64,000 nucleotides of DNA, from the NCBI RefSeq assembly GCF_900129565.1, contig NZ_FQWD01000008.1, forward strand, positions 1-64,000. Reading direction: 5' to 3'. Numbering within the stretch: position 1 is the stretch's first letter; every line of letters starts with the position of its first letter. The notes beneath the pieces are model-generated. The model was not told the origin of the DNA and did not search any database. It was given only the letters and a program-made list of their open reading frames with translations. Positions 17,171 to 25,775 of the stretch are shown here, in pieces. The translations under genes were made by a program, and so were the position numbers. This stretch comes from Marisediminitalea aggregata. Lineage in GTDB: Bacteria > Pseudomonadota > Gammaproteobacteria > Enterobacterales > Alteromonadaceae.

Positions 17171-17310
17171 CCCTGCTAGCGTACTTTTTCTGATGACTGA
17201 AAAAAGCGCGCTTGTAATTTGCCTTGTCCGGTGTCTCCTGACCGGACAGGTTCATGTAAATGTCATACTCTCTGCGTAGGCTGAATGCAAACTAGCCACA
17301 CTCTTTGCTT

Positions 17311-18474
17311 ATGAATTCGCCTACGCTTTCTCCCACCGTTGATATTACGGTTGCGCCTCAACCCCAACGCTCTCAATGGGCGGTATTGTGCGTATTGATT
17401 TACTTTATGCTGCTGGCCGTGTCTATTATTGGCAATGGCTTCAATACCATGACGTCAGGCCACGCCGAAGGGCTGTTTGAGTTTGCCAGCCATCCTGTGA
17501 CTGGCTTGATCATCGGTATTTTAGCAACCGCCCTTATTCAGTCATCCAGCACGGTTACCTCGATTATTGTGGCAATGGTCGCGGGAGGACTGCCTATCAC
17601 TTTGGCTGTGCCGATGATGATGGGGGCCAATGTGGGCACCAGCATTACCAATACGATTGTGAGTATGGGGCATATTCACGACAAACGGGAATACGAAAAG
17701 GCCTTTCAGGCAGCCACTATTCACGATGTATTTAATGTTATGGCGGTGATTATCTTTCTGCCGCTGGAAATCCTCTTTGGCATACTGGAGCACCTAAGTG
17801 GCTTGCTGGTGAGTTGGATGCACAGTGATACCGCAGTGGCTGTGGGGGGCTTTAATCCCATCAAGGCTGTTACAAAGCCGGTGAACGAGCAGTTGCAGTG
17901 GTTGCTGGGAGACTTATCCAACGGTTACGCGGGCGCTATCATGATTATTCTGGGTATCGGGTTAATTGTTGCGTCGATTACGTTTTTGGGACGTATTATG
18001 AAAGCACTGATGGTGGGGCGTGCGAAGTCATTGTTGTACAAGAGTATCGGCAGAGGGCCCGTTTCGGGTATTGCTTCAGGCACTGCGGTGACTGTACTTG
18101 TGCAGTCTTCGTCGACAACAACATCGCTAATGGTGCCTTTAGTCGGCAGTGGTGTACTGACAGCCCGTGATATCTACCCGTTTACCCTTGGCGCAAACAT
18201 TGGCACCTGCATTACGGCGTTGATTGCGGCACTGGGTATTACCGGTGTGATGGCAGAGCCGGCGCTGCAAATAGCGCTGGTGCATTTGGTCTATAACGTA
18301 TTGGCCGTTGCCACTATTTTTGGCTTACCCTGGTTACGCGAAATACCGCCGGTATTTTCTGCTGCGCTTGCAAGACAGGTTGCCAAACGAAAAATACTAG
18401 GGGTGATGTATATTCTCGGGGTGTTTTTTGCGTTGCCTTTTGGTTTGCTGCTGTTGTCTGGTTTTCGTTTATAG
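17311..18474 (+). CDS. Na/Pi cotransporter family protein
   Basis: About 387 residues; ATG at 17311 chosen over an in-frame TTG at 17305. Two inverted repeats each carry the QSSS signature of the Na+/phosphate cotransporter family (TALIQSSSTVTSIIVAMVAG and VTVLVQSSSTTTSLMVPLVG), each followed by a GANVGTS/GANIGTC motif. Around eight to ten membrane segments. It lacks the C-terminal PhoU-like domain of YjbB-type proteins. Expected role: sodium-driven phosphate transport across the inner membrane. No Pho box or phosphate gene is visible nearby. It converges with the porin gene at 18578-19741. Confidence 0.93.
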   Translation: MNSPTLSPTVDITVAPQPQRSQWAVLCVLIYFMLLAVSIIGNGFNTMTSGHAEGLFEFASHPVTGLIIGILATALIQSSSTVTSIIVAMVAGGLPITLAVPMMMGANVGTSITNTIVSMGHIHDKREYEKAFQAATIHDVFNVMAVIIFLPLEILFGILEHLSGLLVSWMHSDTAVAVGGFNPIKAVTKPVNEQLQWLLGDLSNGYAGAIMIILGIGLIVASITFLGRIMKALMVGRAKSLLYKSIGRGPVSGIASGTAVTVLVQSSSTTTSLMVPLVGSGVLTARDIYPFTLGANIGTCITALIAALGITGVMAEPALQIALVHLVYNVLAVATIFGLPWLREIPPVFSAALARQVAKRKILGVMYILGVFFALPFGLLLLSGFRL

Positions 18475-18481
18475 CACGTAT

Positions 18482-18507
18482 AAAAAAGGCCACGTCTAGC
18501 GTGGCCA
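18482..18507 (-). terminator. Intrinsic terminator of the DcaP-like porin gene
   Basis: GGCCACG / CGTGGCC stem with a TCTAG-type loop; on the minus strand it is followed by six T residues, while the plus-strand side lacks a T-run. It therefore serves the porin gene. Confidence 0.85.
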
Positions 18508-18577
18508 AATTGGGAACAACAGAACATAACCAGACAGTCAGAGTTGAAGAAAACTGACCGTCTGATTAAGCGTAGTA

Positions 18578-19741
18578 CTAAAACGCGTATTTTGCAGAAA
18601 ATTGTACGCGACTCATGTCACCTTCCAGTCCTGCGTCTGTTTCGCGTTTCGCATAAGCGTATTCAGCACCTACCGTCATCGTTTTAGACATCGAGTAAAT
18701 GTAGTTTACGCGGGCGCTGTAGGTTTTGTCGGTGTAGTCACCCATTGTGACTTTGGTTACCTCATCAGCATCTGCATCAAAGGCAGAGAACATGATGCTG
18801 GAACGCGCTTTGTCGGTCCACATGTGGCGATACGCAACACCATAACCGGTCGATGCGATCGAGGATAATTCACCAGTTTGGTCGTTATACACTGCACCTT
18901 GTGCAGCATTCAGGGCTGCATAGCGACCAAGACCTGTACCGGTAAAGAAAGTAAAGCGAATGTCATCGGTATCACTCACCTTCACTTTACCTGTTACAGA
19001 AACGCCTGCACCGGTATCAGATGCGTCAATATCACCTACGTTGTAGGCTAACTGGCGGAAGATACCCGCTACTTTTACATGCCCCCAGTCCTGTTTCATT
19101 GTGTAGGCCGCAATGATATCCGGCACAGAGTTGTCGTCGGTTGCACCTACACCTACTACGGTGGTTTCAGGGTTTTCTAATGCCACTTCCAGACCGCCAT
19201 GGGTATAGCGAACCATGACCTGACGGCCAAAGGTAATGCCATCAGTGGTACCAATAAAGTCCAGTGACTCTGGTAACGCACCCACGTCCATGAACGTAGT
19301 CCAGGTTTGACCCACCAGCCAGTTTTTATATTTCAAAAATGCGTGACGCATACGAGGTAAGTAAGAGTTACTAATACGCTCGTTGTCGTAGTCGCCTTTA
19401 GTCACCATGAAATCAAATTCTAAAACACCTGTGATGCTGTCATCGCCGTCTACCGGGGTATTCGTTGTCAGGCGGAAACGCGATTGTCTGGCGTGAGCGT
19501 CGAATCGACCGCTGATATCATCGTCTGCGCTGCCAACGGCAATGGTTGACGGAACGTAAAAATCACGATTAAGCGGATGACCTTCACCGTTCGAGTAGTC
19601 GCTGTAGATACCGTCTACTTTGATGTAGCCTGTGTATTTAACTTCAGTCGAGCCCAGTGAAGCGGCATTGGCTGATGCCATGGTTAAGCCGGTTAATGCC
19701 AGGGTAACGGCGCCGGTAACTTTTTTTAATGTGTGTTTCAT
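18578..19741 (-). CDS. DcaP-like outer-membrane porin
   Basis: 387 residues with a signal peptide (MKHTLKKVTGAVTLALTGLT, cleavage after SANA) and a C-terminal Phe (RVQFSAKYAF) typical of outer-membrane beta-barrels. KYTGYIKVDGIY at the mature N-terminus, ARQSRFRLTTNTPV and WLVGQTWTTFMDVGALPES match the DcaP trimeric porin family, which passes small dicarboxylates and similar acids. It is divergent from acs over a 276-bp region, which suggests a role in taking up acetate or other organic acids under the same control. Substrate is inferred from context only. Confidence 0.9.
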   Translation of the reverse strand: MKHTLKKVTGAVTLALTGLTMASANAASLGSTEVKYTGYIKVDGIYSDYSNGEGHPLNRDFYVPSTIAVGSADDDISGRFDAHARQSRFRLTTNTPVDGDDSITGVLEFDFMVTKGDYDNERISNSYLPRMRHAFLKYKNWLVGQTWTTFMDVGALPESLDFIGTTDGITFGRQVMVRYTHGGLEVALENPETTVVGVGATDDNSVPDIIAAYTMKQDWGHVKVAGIFRQLAYNVGDIDASDTGAGVSVTGKVKVSDTDDIRFTFFTGTGLGRYAALNAAQGAVYNDQTGELSSIASTGYGVAYRHMWTDKARSSIMFSAFDADADEVTKVTMGDYTDKTYSARVNYIYSMSKTMTVGAEYAYAKRETDAGLEGDMSRVQFSAKYAF

Positions 19742-20017
19742 GTTTTCTCGTCCCGTTTGTTTAGGAATTGGATGATTAGTAAAAAAAGTGTAAAAATGCA
19801 GTTAACGATTCTTAATTTGTATGAGTTTAGGACAATTGCAAATAAGCGGATGGTCTATAAGACGAAAGTCGTAACAAGGAAGGAGTAGTTCCTCCTAACT
19901 AAATAGAAATTTAGCGCTCGCTAAGACCAAAGTCTCATTTTGCTTTGGTCAGGAAAAGCTACATTGATCTACCAATACATATCACTGTAATTTATTTGAA
20001 AATTGGAGGCAATTCAT
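19742..20017. promoter_or_regulatory. Divergent regulatory region between the porin gene and acs
   Basis: An inverted repeat GACCAAAG (19925-19932) / CTTTGGTC (19943-19950) with a 10-base spacer lies 68 bases before the acs start; a weaker one, AGGAA / TTCCT, spans 19877-19893. Either could be an operator for the response regulator encoded behind acs. AATTGGAGG at 20001-20009 is the acs ribosome site. Confidence 0.4.
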
Positions 20018-21964
20018 ATGACTGCCAGCAAGATTTATCCGGTTCCGGAAAGTATCAAAGCGTCGACTCATTTGACTCAGGAGCAATACGATCAAATGTA
20101 CAAGCAGTCTGTCGACGACCCAGAGGGGTTCTGGGGTGAATATGCCAGTACGCTGGATTGGTACACAAAACCAACAAAAGTTAAAAACACCACCTTTGAT
20201 CCCAGTACAGTATCAATTAAATGGTTCGAAGATGGCGAGATTAATGCCAGCTATAACTGTATCGACAGACATTTGGCAGAGCATGCCAAGAAAACCGCGT
20301 TGTTCTGGGAAGGTGATTCGCCGGAAGACAGTGAAGAAATCAGTTACCAGCAACTGCACTATGAAGTATGTAAGTTAGCGAATGGCCTGAAAAAGCTAGG
20401 CGTAGGTAAAGGCGACCGTGTTGCGATTTACATGCCAATGGTACCTCAGGCTGCTTACGCCATGTTGGCATGTGCGCGCATTGGTGCGGTTCACTCAGTT
20501 ATCTTTGGTGGCTTTTCTCCCAACGCCATCGCCGACCGCATCAACGATAGCTCTGCGAAAGTCGTGATTACGTGCGACGAAGGCCGTCGCGCAGGACGCA
20601 GTGTTCCGCTGAAAGCCAACGTAGACCGTGCATTGGCGAATGGTGCGTGTCCATCTATCACAAACGTTATCGTGCACAAGTTAACCGGCGGCGACGTAGC
20701 ATTCAATGACGATGTGGATGTGTGGTGGGATGCTCTGGTAGAAGACTGTTCTGCCCAGTGCGAACCAGAGGTGATGAACGCCGAAGACCCATTGTTTATT
20801 CTTTACACATCAGGCTCTACCGGCACACCAAAAGGCGTGGTACACACCACAGGCGGTTATTTGTTATACACCGCAATGACCTTCAAGTATGCGTTTGATT
20901 ACCGCGAAGATGACATTTATTGGTGTACTGCGGATGTGGGCTGGATCACAGGCCACAGTTACATGGTGTATGGCCCGTTAATTAACGGTGCAACGCAGGT
21001 ATTCTTTGAAGGTGTACCAACTTACCCTGACGTACGTCGTATTGCTCAGGTTGTTGAAAAATACAAAGTTAATTCATTGTACACAGCGCCTACTGCAATT
21101 CGTGCCCTGATGGCACACGGTGATGCGCCGGTTGAAGGCTGTGATTTATCATCACTGCGCCTGTTGGGCTCAGTAGGGGAACCAATTAACCCTGAAGCGT
21201 GGGAATGGTATTACCGCGTTATCGGTGAAAGCCGTTGTCCGATTATGGACACCTGGTGGCAAACCGAAACTGGCGGCATGATGATTACTCCGCTACCGGG
21301 TGCAACACCGTTGAAGCCAGGCTCTGCGTCACGCCCTATGTTTGGTATTCAGCCTGCACTGTTTGACGCCGAAGGCAATGAGCTTGAAGGTGCAAACGAA
21401 GGAAACCTGGTAATTAAAGATAGCTGGCCAAGCCAGGCCCGCACGGTTTACGGCGACCACGAGCGCTTTATCAACACGTATTTCAGTGCTTACAAGGGCG
21501 TTTACTTCACCGGTGACGGTGCGCGTCGCGACGAAGACGGTTACTACTGGATCACAGGGCGTGTTGATGACGTACTGAACGTGTCTGGTCACCGTTTGGG
21601 GACTGCTGAAATTGAAAGTGCGCTGGTGGCACACCCTAAAGTGGCTGAAGCCGCTGTGGTTGGCTACCCGCATGACATTAAAGGTCAGGGCATTTATGTG
21701 TATATCACACCAAACGAAGGTGTTGACCCAGACGAAGCGCTAACCAAGGAAATTCGCGCCTGGGTGCGTACTGAGCTTAGCCCAATCGCCACGCCAGACA
21801 TGATTCAATGGTCTCGCGGTCTGCCTAAGACACGTTCAGGTAAGATCATGCGTCGTATTCTGCGTAAGATTGCCGCGAACGAGCACGAGCAACTGGGTGA
21901 TACCTCAACGTTGGCGGATCCGTCGGTTGTTGATACACTCATCGAGGAGCGTCTTAACAAGTAA
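20018..21964 (+). CDS. acs: Acetyl-CoA synthetase
   Basis: 648 residues from the ATG at 20018, which follows GGAGG at 8 bases; an upstream TTG in frame overlaps that site and is rejected. Adenylate-forming motifs: [41 protein letters not shown], and the C-terminal [12 protein letters not shown] whose Lys is the known acetylation site. It converts acetate, ATP and CoA to acetyl-CoA in the cytoplasm. The response regulator gene starts 12 bases after its stop, and the CrbS-like kinase and acetate-type symporter genes lie 6-10 kb downstream, together forming an acetate-switch gene set. Confidence 0.98.
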   Translation: MTASKIYPVPESIKASTHLTQEQYDQMYKQSVDDPEGFWGEYASTLDWYTKPTKVKNTTFDPSTVSIKWFEDGEINASYNCIDRHLAEHAKKTALFWEGDSPEDSEEISYQQLHYEVCKLANGLKKLGVGKGDRVAIYMPMVPQAAYAMLACARIGAVHSVIFGGFSPNAIADRINDSSAKVVITCDEGRRAGRSVPLKANVDRALANGACPSITNVIVHKLTGGDVAFNDDVDVWWDALVEDCSAQCEPEVMNAEDPLFILYTSGSTGTPKGVVHTTGGYLLYTAMTFKYAFDYREDDIYWCTADVGWITGHSYMVYGPLINGATQVFFEGVPTYPDVRRIAQVVEKYKVNSLYTAPTAIRALMAHGDAPVEGCDLSSLRLLGSVGEPINPEAWEWYYRVIGESRCPIMDTWWQTETGGMMITPLPGATPLKPGSASRPMFGIQPALFDAEGNELEGANEGNLVIKDSWPSQARTVYGDHERFINTYFSAYKGVYFTGDGARRDEDGYYWITGRVDDVLNVSGHRLGTAEIESALVAHPKVAEAAVVGYPHDIKGQGIYVYITPNEGVDPDEALTKEIRAWVRTELSPIATPDMIQWSRGLPKTRSGKIMRRILRKIAANEHEQLGDTSTLADPSVVDTLIEERLNK

Positions 21965-21976
21965 TACGGAGAGATA

Positions 21977-22621
21977 ATGATAACGCTGCTAATTGCCGAT
22001 GATCACCCTTTATACCGCGATGCGTTAAAGGGCGCGTTATCGTTATCATTACCCGACCTCACCTTGTTGGAGGCCGGGGACCTCACTGCAACAGTCGACA
22101 TTCTGCAAAAGCAGGATGTCGATTTATTATTGCTGGACCTGCACATGCCCGGCAGCAACGACCTGTTTGGTTTATTGCATATTCGCAAGCTTTATCCCGA
22201 CTTACCGGTTGCCGTAGTATCAGGTACTGAGGACGCCACCATCATTTCTAAAATCGTGGGTGTGGGTGCGTTGGGTTTTATACCCAAAACCACCAGTGCT
22301 GACGATATTGCCAAAGCCGTTCAGTCAATTTTGGATGGCGATATTTGGTTACCCGAGTCGATCAGTGAAAAAATTCAGGATGTTGACGAAGAGTTCTCTG
22401 AATTGGCCGACAAGGTATCCAGCCTGACTCCTTCCCAGTACAAAGTGCTGTGTTACATGCGCGACGGACTGTTGAATAAACAAATTGGTTATAACCTGGA
22501 CATTGCCGAGGCCACTGTGAAAGCGCATGTTACTGCCATTTTCAAAAAACTCGGTATTAACAACCGCACTCAGGCAGTGTTGATTGCCTCACAGCTGGAA
22601 CTGGAGCCACCAGTCCAGTAA
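21977..22621 (+). CDS. crbR: LuxR-type response regulator of the acetate switch (CrbR-like)
   Basis: 214 residues. Receiver domain with Asp8-Asp9 (LIADDH), Asp54 (LLLDLHMPGS) and Lys in FIPKTT; LuxR-type helix-turn-helix at about 148-205 (LTPSQYKVLCYMRDGLLNKQ). The gene directly follows acs. In Vibrio and Pseudomonas relatives, regulators of this kind (CrbR/MxtR-ErdR group) respond to a sodium/solute-symporter-type histidine kinase and activate acs; such a kinase is encoded at 27939-31373. The pairing is inferred from that known system, not shown by adjacency. Confidence 0.88.
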   Translation: MITLLIADDHPLYRDALKGALSLSLPDLTLLEAGDLTATVDILQKQDVDLLLLDLHMPGSNDLFGLLHIRKLYPDLPVAVVSGTEDATIISKIVGVGALGFIPKTTSADDIAKAVQSILDGDIWLPESISEKIQDVDEEFSELADKVSSLTPSQYKVLCYMRDGLLNKQIGYNLDIAEATVKAHVTAIFKKLGINNRTQAVLIASQLELEPPVQ

Positions 22622-22661
22622 TCTGGGGATCCCTTAACGCTGGCAGGTAGAAGGAAGCCCT

Positions 22662-23415
22662 GTGATAAGAGATGCTCGCTCGGAAGATGCAGAAGCCATT
22701 GCATCGATATACAATTATTATGTTGTCCAAACCCCGGTAACTTTCGAAGAAGAACCCGTCACAGCATCGCAAATGGCAGTCAGAATAGATGATGTTATAG
22801 CTACGTCATTACCCTGGATTGTACTAGAGCGGGATTCGATAATTGTTGGCTATGCTTACGCTACAAAATGGAAAGCGCGCAGTGCGTATCGCTTCTCGGT
22901 CGAGTCGACGGTGTATCTGGCGCGGCATGCTGTTGGGCAAGGACTCGGAACATATCTCTATCAAGCACTTATAGACAGACTCCGAGCAATATACCAATCC
23001 GCACAGAATATTACCCTAGCAGAGTGAGTCAAATCGACTTAGATCACGACGCGGTTACTGAGGCATAGTCACTCTACGTCCAGTAACCGCAACACAGAGC
23101 TAAGTCGATTTGGCCACTCCCTTCGGGCGAGGCTGACAGGCTTTCTGTCTTCGTTACATTTGCTTGATTTAGCACCACTAGACCTGCGCAAATAAGCCTC
23201 GCCATAAAACCTGTCAGTCTCGCTGATAGGGTAATATTCTGTGCGGACTGGTATTAGACATTAATACTGTGGTGGGGGGAATTACACTGCCAAATCCCGC
23301 CAGTGTCGCATTACATGAAAAAGTAGGTATGCGAAAAGTCGCTCAATTTGAACGTATCGGTTATAAGTTCTCGGTATGGCGAGATGTTGGCTACTGGCAA
23401 ATGTGCTTAAAGTGA
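22662..23415 (+). pseudogene. GNAT acetyltransferase (phosphinothricin-acetyltransferase type) split by a small inserted element
   Basis: GTG start preceded by AAGGAA. The first part reads MIRDARSEDAEAIASIYNYY with the acetyl-CoA loop VGQGLGTYLYQALIDRLRAI, then runs into the inserted element and stops at 23027. The rest of the same protein continues at 23254 as LDINTVVGGITLPNPASVAL and ends at 23415 (VGYWQMCLK). Joining the two at TA (22992-22993 with 23254) restores one open frame of about 165 codons of normal family length, so the insertion is the only visible lesion. The family acetylates amino groups, for example methionine sulfoximine. The N-terminal 121-residue product lacks the C-terminal acceptor half and is probably inactive. 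The last 9 bases overlap the convergent gene. Confidence 0.9.
22994..23251. mobile_element. MITE-like element, 258 bp, TA target duplication
   Basis: Terminal inverted repeats of 31 bp with three mismatches (CCAATCCGCACAGAATATTA... at 22994; complement of the segment ending at 23251), flanked on both sides by TA. It has no coding capacity. The interior is strongly structured: GCGGTTACTG (23051-23060) / CAGTAACCGC (23081-23090), AAATCGACTTA (23031-23041) / TAAGTCGATTT (23101-23111), and GCGAGGCTGACAGG (23127-23140) / CCTGTCAGTCTCGC (23210-23223, one mismatch). TA duplication and small size point to mobilisation by an IS630/Tc1-type transposase encoded elsewhere. No second copy is seen in the window. 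Confidence 0.85.
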
Positions 23416-24285
23416 GTTTGAAAGCGGGGAGGGGTAGTGGGACAAAGCCTCACGAGTTTCTTCAGTTAACAGCGGGTTAGACAGCGGGTACACCGTTCTG
23501 TCCTTTAACAGATTTCTGGCCCGAATATAAAAGTGCTGAGAAGTAAGCAGACGCTGTAAATCACCATTTTCATAGAGTCGTTGCAGACCTACTTCGAGCC
23601 GTTCAGCAAGTTCCGGCCGGTGCTCACTGACAAAAAAGAACATAGGATTGTGATATTGCAGCGCTATGTGGCTTTCCACTTCAATTGCTAAATCGCGATG
23701 CGTACTGAGCTCCTCAAATACCTCATGCACCGCTCTGGGAAAGTAATCTACCATGCCTTTGTCCAGCAACTTGAAAGCACTGCTGTAAACACTGGTCGAC
23801 ACATTAAAACCGTGATACTTGAGGATATCAGTATCTGGCCAGTCACTGCCCTGAACTGCGCTCAGTTGCTTTAGCTGGTCTAACGCAATTTCGGTAATAA
23901 ACAGGGGATTGTCCTGACTGACCAGCAGAACACGGTAACCAAACATTCCTCCGGTAAGTGGGATTCGGATTACATGATGGTGTTGCTCGCGTTCGAAGGT
24001 GGTAACTGACCACATTATGTCTGTTCGCCCGTTCCGCAAATTCAAAAATTGACGTTGTTGCGGCGTAGCTGCCGGATTTGCGATGATTTGAACCGGACCG
24101 TACTCTGATTCTGTTTGAGCCATCGCGAGATTAAGCAGTGTAACCACATAGTGATAGATATCGGTAGTGCCGGGTTCATAATTGGGAATGTAGACGCGGG
24201 TGTTACGCGCAGGCTCACTAGCCGATAGGCGTATCGGCAGTAATAAAAAAGAAAACAATGTTAATAAAAACAATCGCCTGAACAT
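23407..24285 (-). CDS. Periplasmic solute-binding-like protein (SBP type 3 fold), copy A
   Basis: 292 residues with a signal peptide (MFRRLFLLTLFSFLLLPIRL, cleavage after SAS or ASA). Sequence follows periplasmic binding-protein folds: RVYIPNYEPGTTDIYHYVV, NGRTDIMWSVTTFER, FPRAVHEVFEEL, ALQYHNPMFFFVS. No transporter permease or ATPase gene is near, so it may be a sensor input or an orphan binding protein. It is a close paralogue of the protein encoded at 24378-25238 (shared PGTTDIY, NPxxTPQQRQ, GxFGYRV, DYFPRA and NPMFFFVS). Its 3' end overlaps the disrupted GNAT gene by 9 bases. Confidence 0.8.
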   Translation of the reverse strand: MFRRLFLLTLFSFLLLPIRLSASEPARNTRVYIPNYEPGTTDIYHYVVTLLNLAMAQTESEYGPVQIIANPAATPQQRQFLNLRNGRTDIMWSVTTFEREQHHHVIRIPLTGGMFGYRVLLVSQDNPLFITEIALDQLKQLSAVQGSDWPDTDILKYHGFNVSTSVYSSAFKLLDKGMVDYFPRAVHEVFEELSTHRDLAIEVESHIALQYHNPMFFFVSEHRPELAERLEVGLQRLYENGDLQRLLTSQHFYIRARNLLKDRTVYPLSNPLLTEETREALSHYPSPLSNSL

Positions 24286-24377
24286 GAAAAAACTGACCCT
24301 TTAGAGCAGCTGTCTAATCTGAGTATAGTGAAGGATCGTCATTATTCTATGCCGATAGTCGACAAAAAATGCGTAAC

Positions 24378-25238
24378 TTAACGAAACTGCGCGAGGGCCG
24401 CTTTAGTCTCATCGGTGAGTAGCGGGTTTTGCAATACGTAAATTTCCCGTCCAAACAGCATTTCTTCAGCGTCTGCGTAAAAAGGCTGCTGAGTCAGCAG
24501 ATTCAACATCTCGCCATTGTTATAAAGGGTCGTTAACCCTTTAGTCAGGCGTTCCGCCAGACGTGGATGCTTTTTGCTCACGAAAAAGAACATCGGATTG
24601 TCGTATTTCAGCGCAAGTTGTGGGGCGACGTTAAGGGTAAATTGCGGGTATTCCAATAATTCCTGAGAAACCTCATGAATAGCTCGCGGGAAATAATCGA
24701 ACATTTTGCGATGCAATAGCATATGACCGCTCCCGTAGGTTCCAAGCACACTAAACTCGTTGAATTGCAGGATGTGAGTGTCGGGCCAGTTTGCGCCCTG
24801 AATAGCCGTCATGGCCTTCAAGTCTGGTAATGAAGGAGCGTAATTAAAGCGATTATCATCTGCTCGAACTAAAAACACACGGTAGCCAAACAGACCGCCA
24901 ATCAGAGGCACTCGCACTGGCGTGTAGCGCGACTCACGCTCTGCGCTGGTAATTGACCACGCAATATCGGTATTGCCATTTGACAGGTTCATCAATTGGC
25001 GTTGCTGGGGCGTAGTTTCCGGGTTGGCGACTACCTTAAGTGAACCATATTCCCGTTCTGTAACGGCTAATGCACGAGTCAGTAATTCGACAATATAGTT
25101 GTAAATATCTGTTGTGCCAGGCGCCGGGCGAGGGATTCGAACGTTATCCTGATGCACCACTGACGTGTCCTTTGCATGTGCAAAAGACACGAATAGCGAG
25201 ACGGTTAGGGTAATAACCCAGATCCTGACGTACTTCAC
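24378..25238 (-). CDS. Periplasmic solute-binding-like protein, copy B
   Basis: 286 residues from a GTG start; signal peptide MKYVRIWVITLTVSLFVSFA, cleavage after AHA. Same architecture as copy A: RIPRPAPGTTDIYNYIVELL, NGNTDIAWSITSAERESR, GGLFGYRVFLV, DYFPRAIHEVSQEL, NPMFFFVSKKHPRLAERL. The pair arose by tandem duplication; the 92-base gap allows one transcript, B then A. Ligand unknown. The conserved Trp-Ser after DI and the DYFPRA segment suggest that both retain the same ligand pocket. Confidence 0.8.
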   Translation of the reverse strand: MKYVRIWVITLTVSLFVSFAHAKDTSVVHQDNVRIPRPAPGTTDIYNYIVELLTRALAVTEREYGSLKVVANPETTPQQRQLMNLSNGNTDIAWSITSAERESRYTPVRVPLIGGLFGYRVFLVRADDNRFNYAPSLPDLKAMTAIQGANWPDTHILQFNEFSVLGTYGSGHMLLHRKMFDYFPRAIHEVSQELLEYPQFTLNVAPQLALKYDNPMFFFVSKKHPRLAERLTKGLTTLYNNGEMLNLLTQQPFYADAEEMLFGREIYVLQNPLLTDETKAALAQFR

Positions 25239-25326
25239 GGCTATTTCTCAGCAATACTTCTTCAGACCAGTATAGCGGATATAACGGCGAGCGCCTGCAT
25301 TTTAAATATGGCAGGCTTTTGTGCGG

Positions 25327-25773
25327 TCAGGACGCAGTAGACACGCAAAATTCCAGCCCGGGATCAACAATACACTTGCCCGTCATAGCCTGGCGACCTA
25401 ATAGCATCAAATAGGTCATTTCTGAACGGTCTGTTAGCGTCAGCTTTATTTTCCAGGCTCGTTTGCCCAGTTCTAACCGGGTTTTTATCACATAACGTTT
25501 TTCCCGGGTGGCAGTGGAACTTTTAATTTTCTTCTGACTTAGTACTTTATATTCACAACGCACTGTCTTAGCGACGTCGTGGATGTCGGGATGAATATCA
25601 AATCGAATCCAACGCTCGTCATCGCGCTTAAACTCTTCAATGTTGTCGACGTGCAGTGACGAGGTCGCCGCACCTGTGTCGACACGCATTGTCAGGTTAT
25701 AAATGCCTAATTCCGGCAAATTTGCACATTCCAGCGCACCAATTAACTGCTTCGGTTTTTTTGTACCAGCCAT
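25327..25773 (-). CDS. rimB: RimB-like retropepsin-fold protein (putative ATP-dependent zinc protease family)
   Basis: 148 residues. The family core is visible as MRVDTGAATSSLHVDNI (the Asp-Thr-Gly-Ala of aspartic retropepsins) and MLLGRQAMTGKCIVDPG. It belongs to the family annotated as putative zinc proteases (DUF785) and called RimB in Pseudomonas, where RimB and RimK together set ribosomal protein S6 glutamylation. It is the last gene of a unit rimK - aspartoacylase-like - rimB, starting 2 bases after the preceding stop. The protease name is historical; the visible motif is that of an aspartic peptidase. Confidence 0.85.
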   Translation of the reverse strand: MAGTKKPKQLIGALECANLPELGIYNLTMRVDTGAATSSLHVDNIEEFKRDDERWIRFDIHPDIHDVAKTVRCEYKVLSQKKIKSSTATREKRYVIKTRLELGKRAWKIKLTLTDRSEMTYLMLLGRQAMTGKCIVDPGLEFCVSTAS

Positions 25774-25775
25774 GA

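Noticed and set aside
19866..19879. AAGTCGTAACAAGG, identical to a conserved stretch near the 3' end of 16S rRNA, followed by AGGAG and CCTCCT
   Set aside because: Only 14 bases match and the flanks do not follow 16S rRNA; it lies in a promoter region between the porin gene and acs, so chance or a short decayed fragment is more likely than an rRNA remnant.
23031..23223. Integron attC site inside the inserted element of the GNAT gene
   Set aside because: The inverted repeats are suggestive, but there are no R and L core sites (GTTRRRY type), no integrase, and the 31-bp ends with TA duplication fit a MITE.
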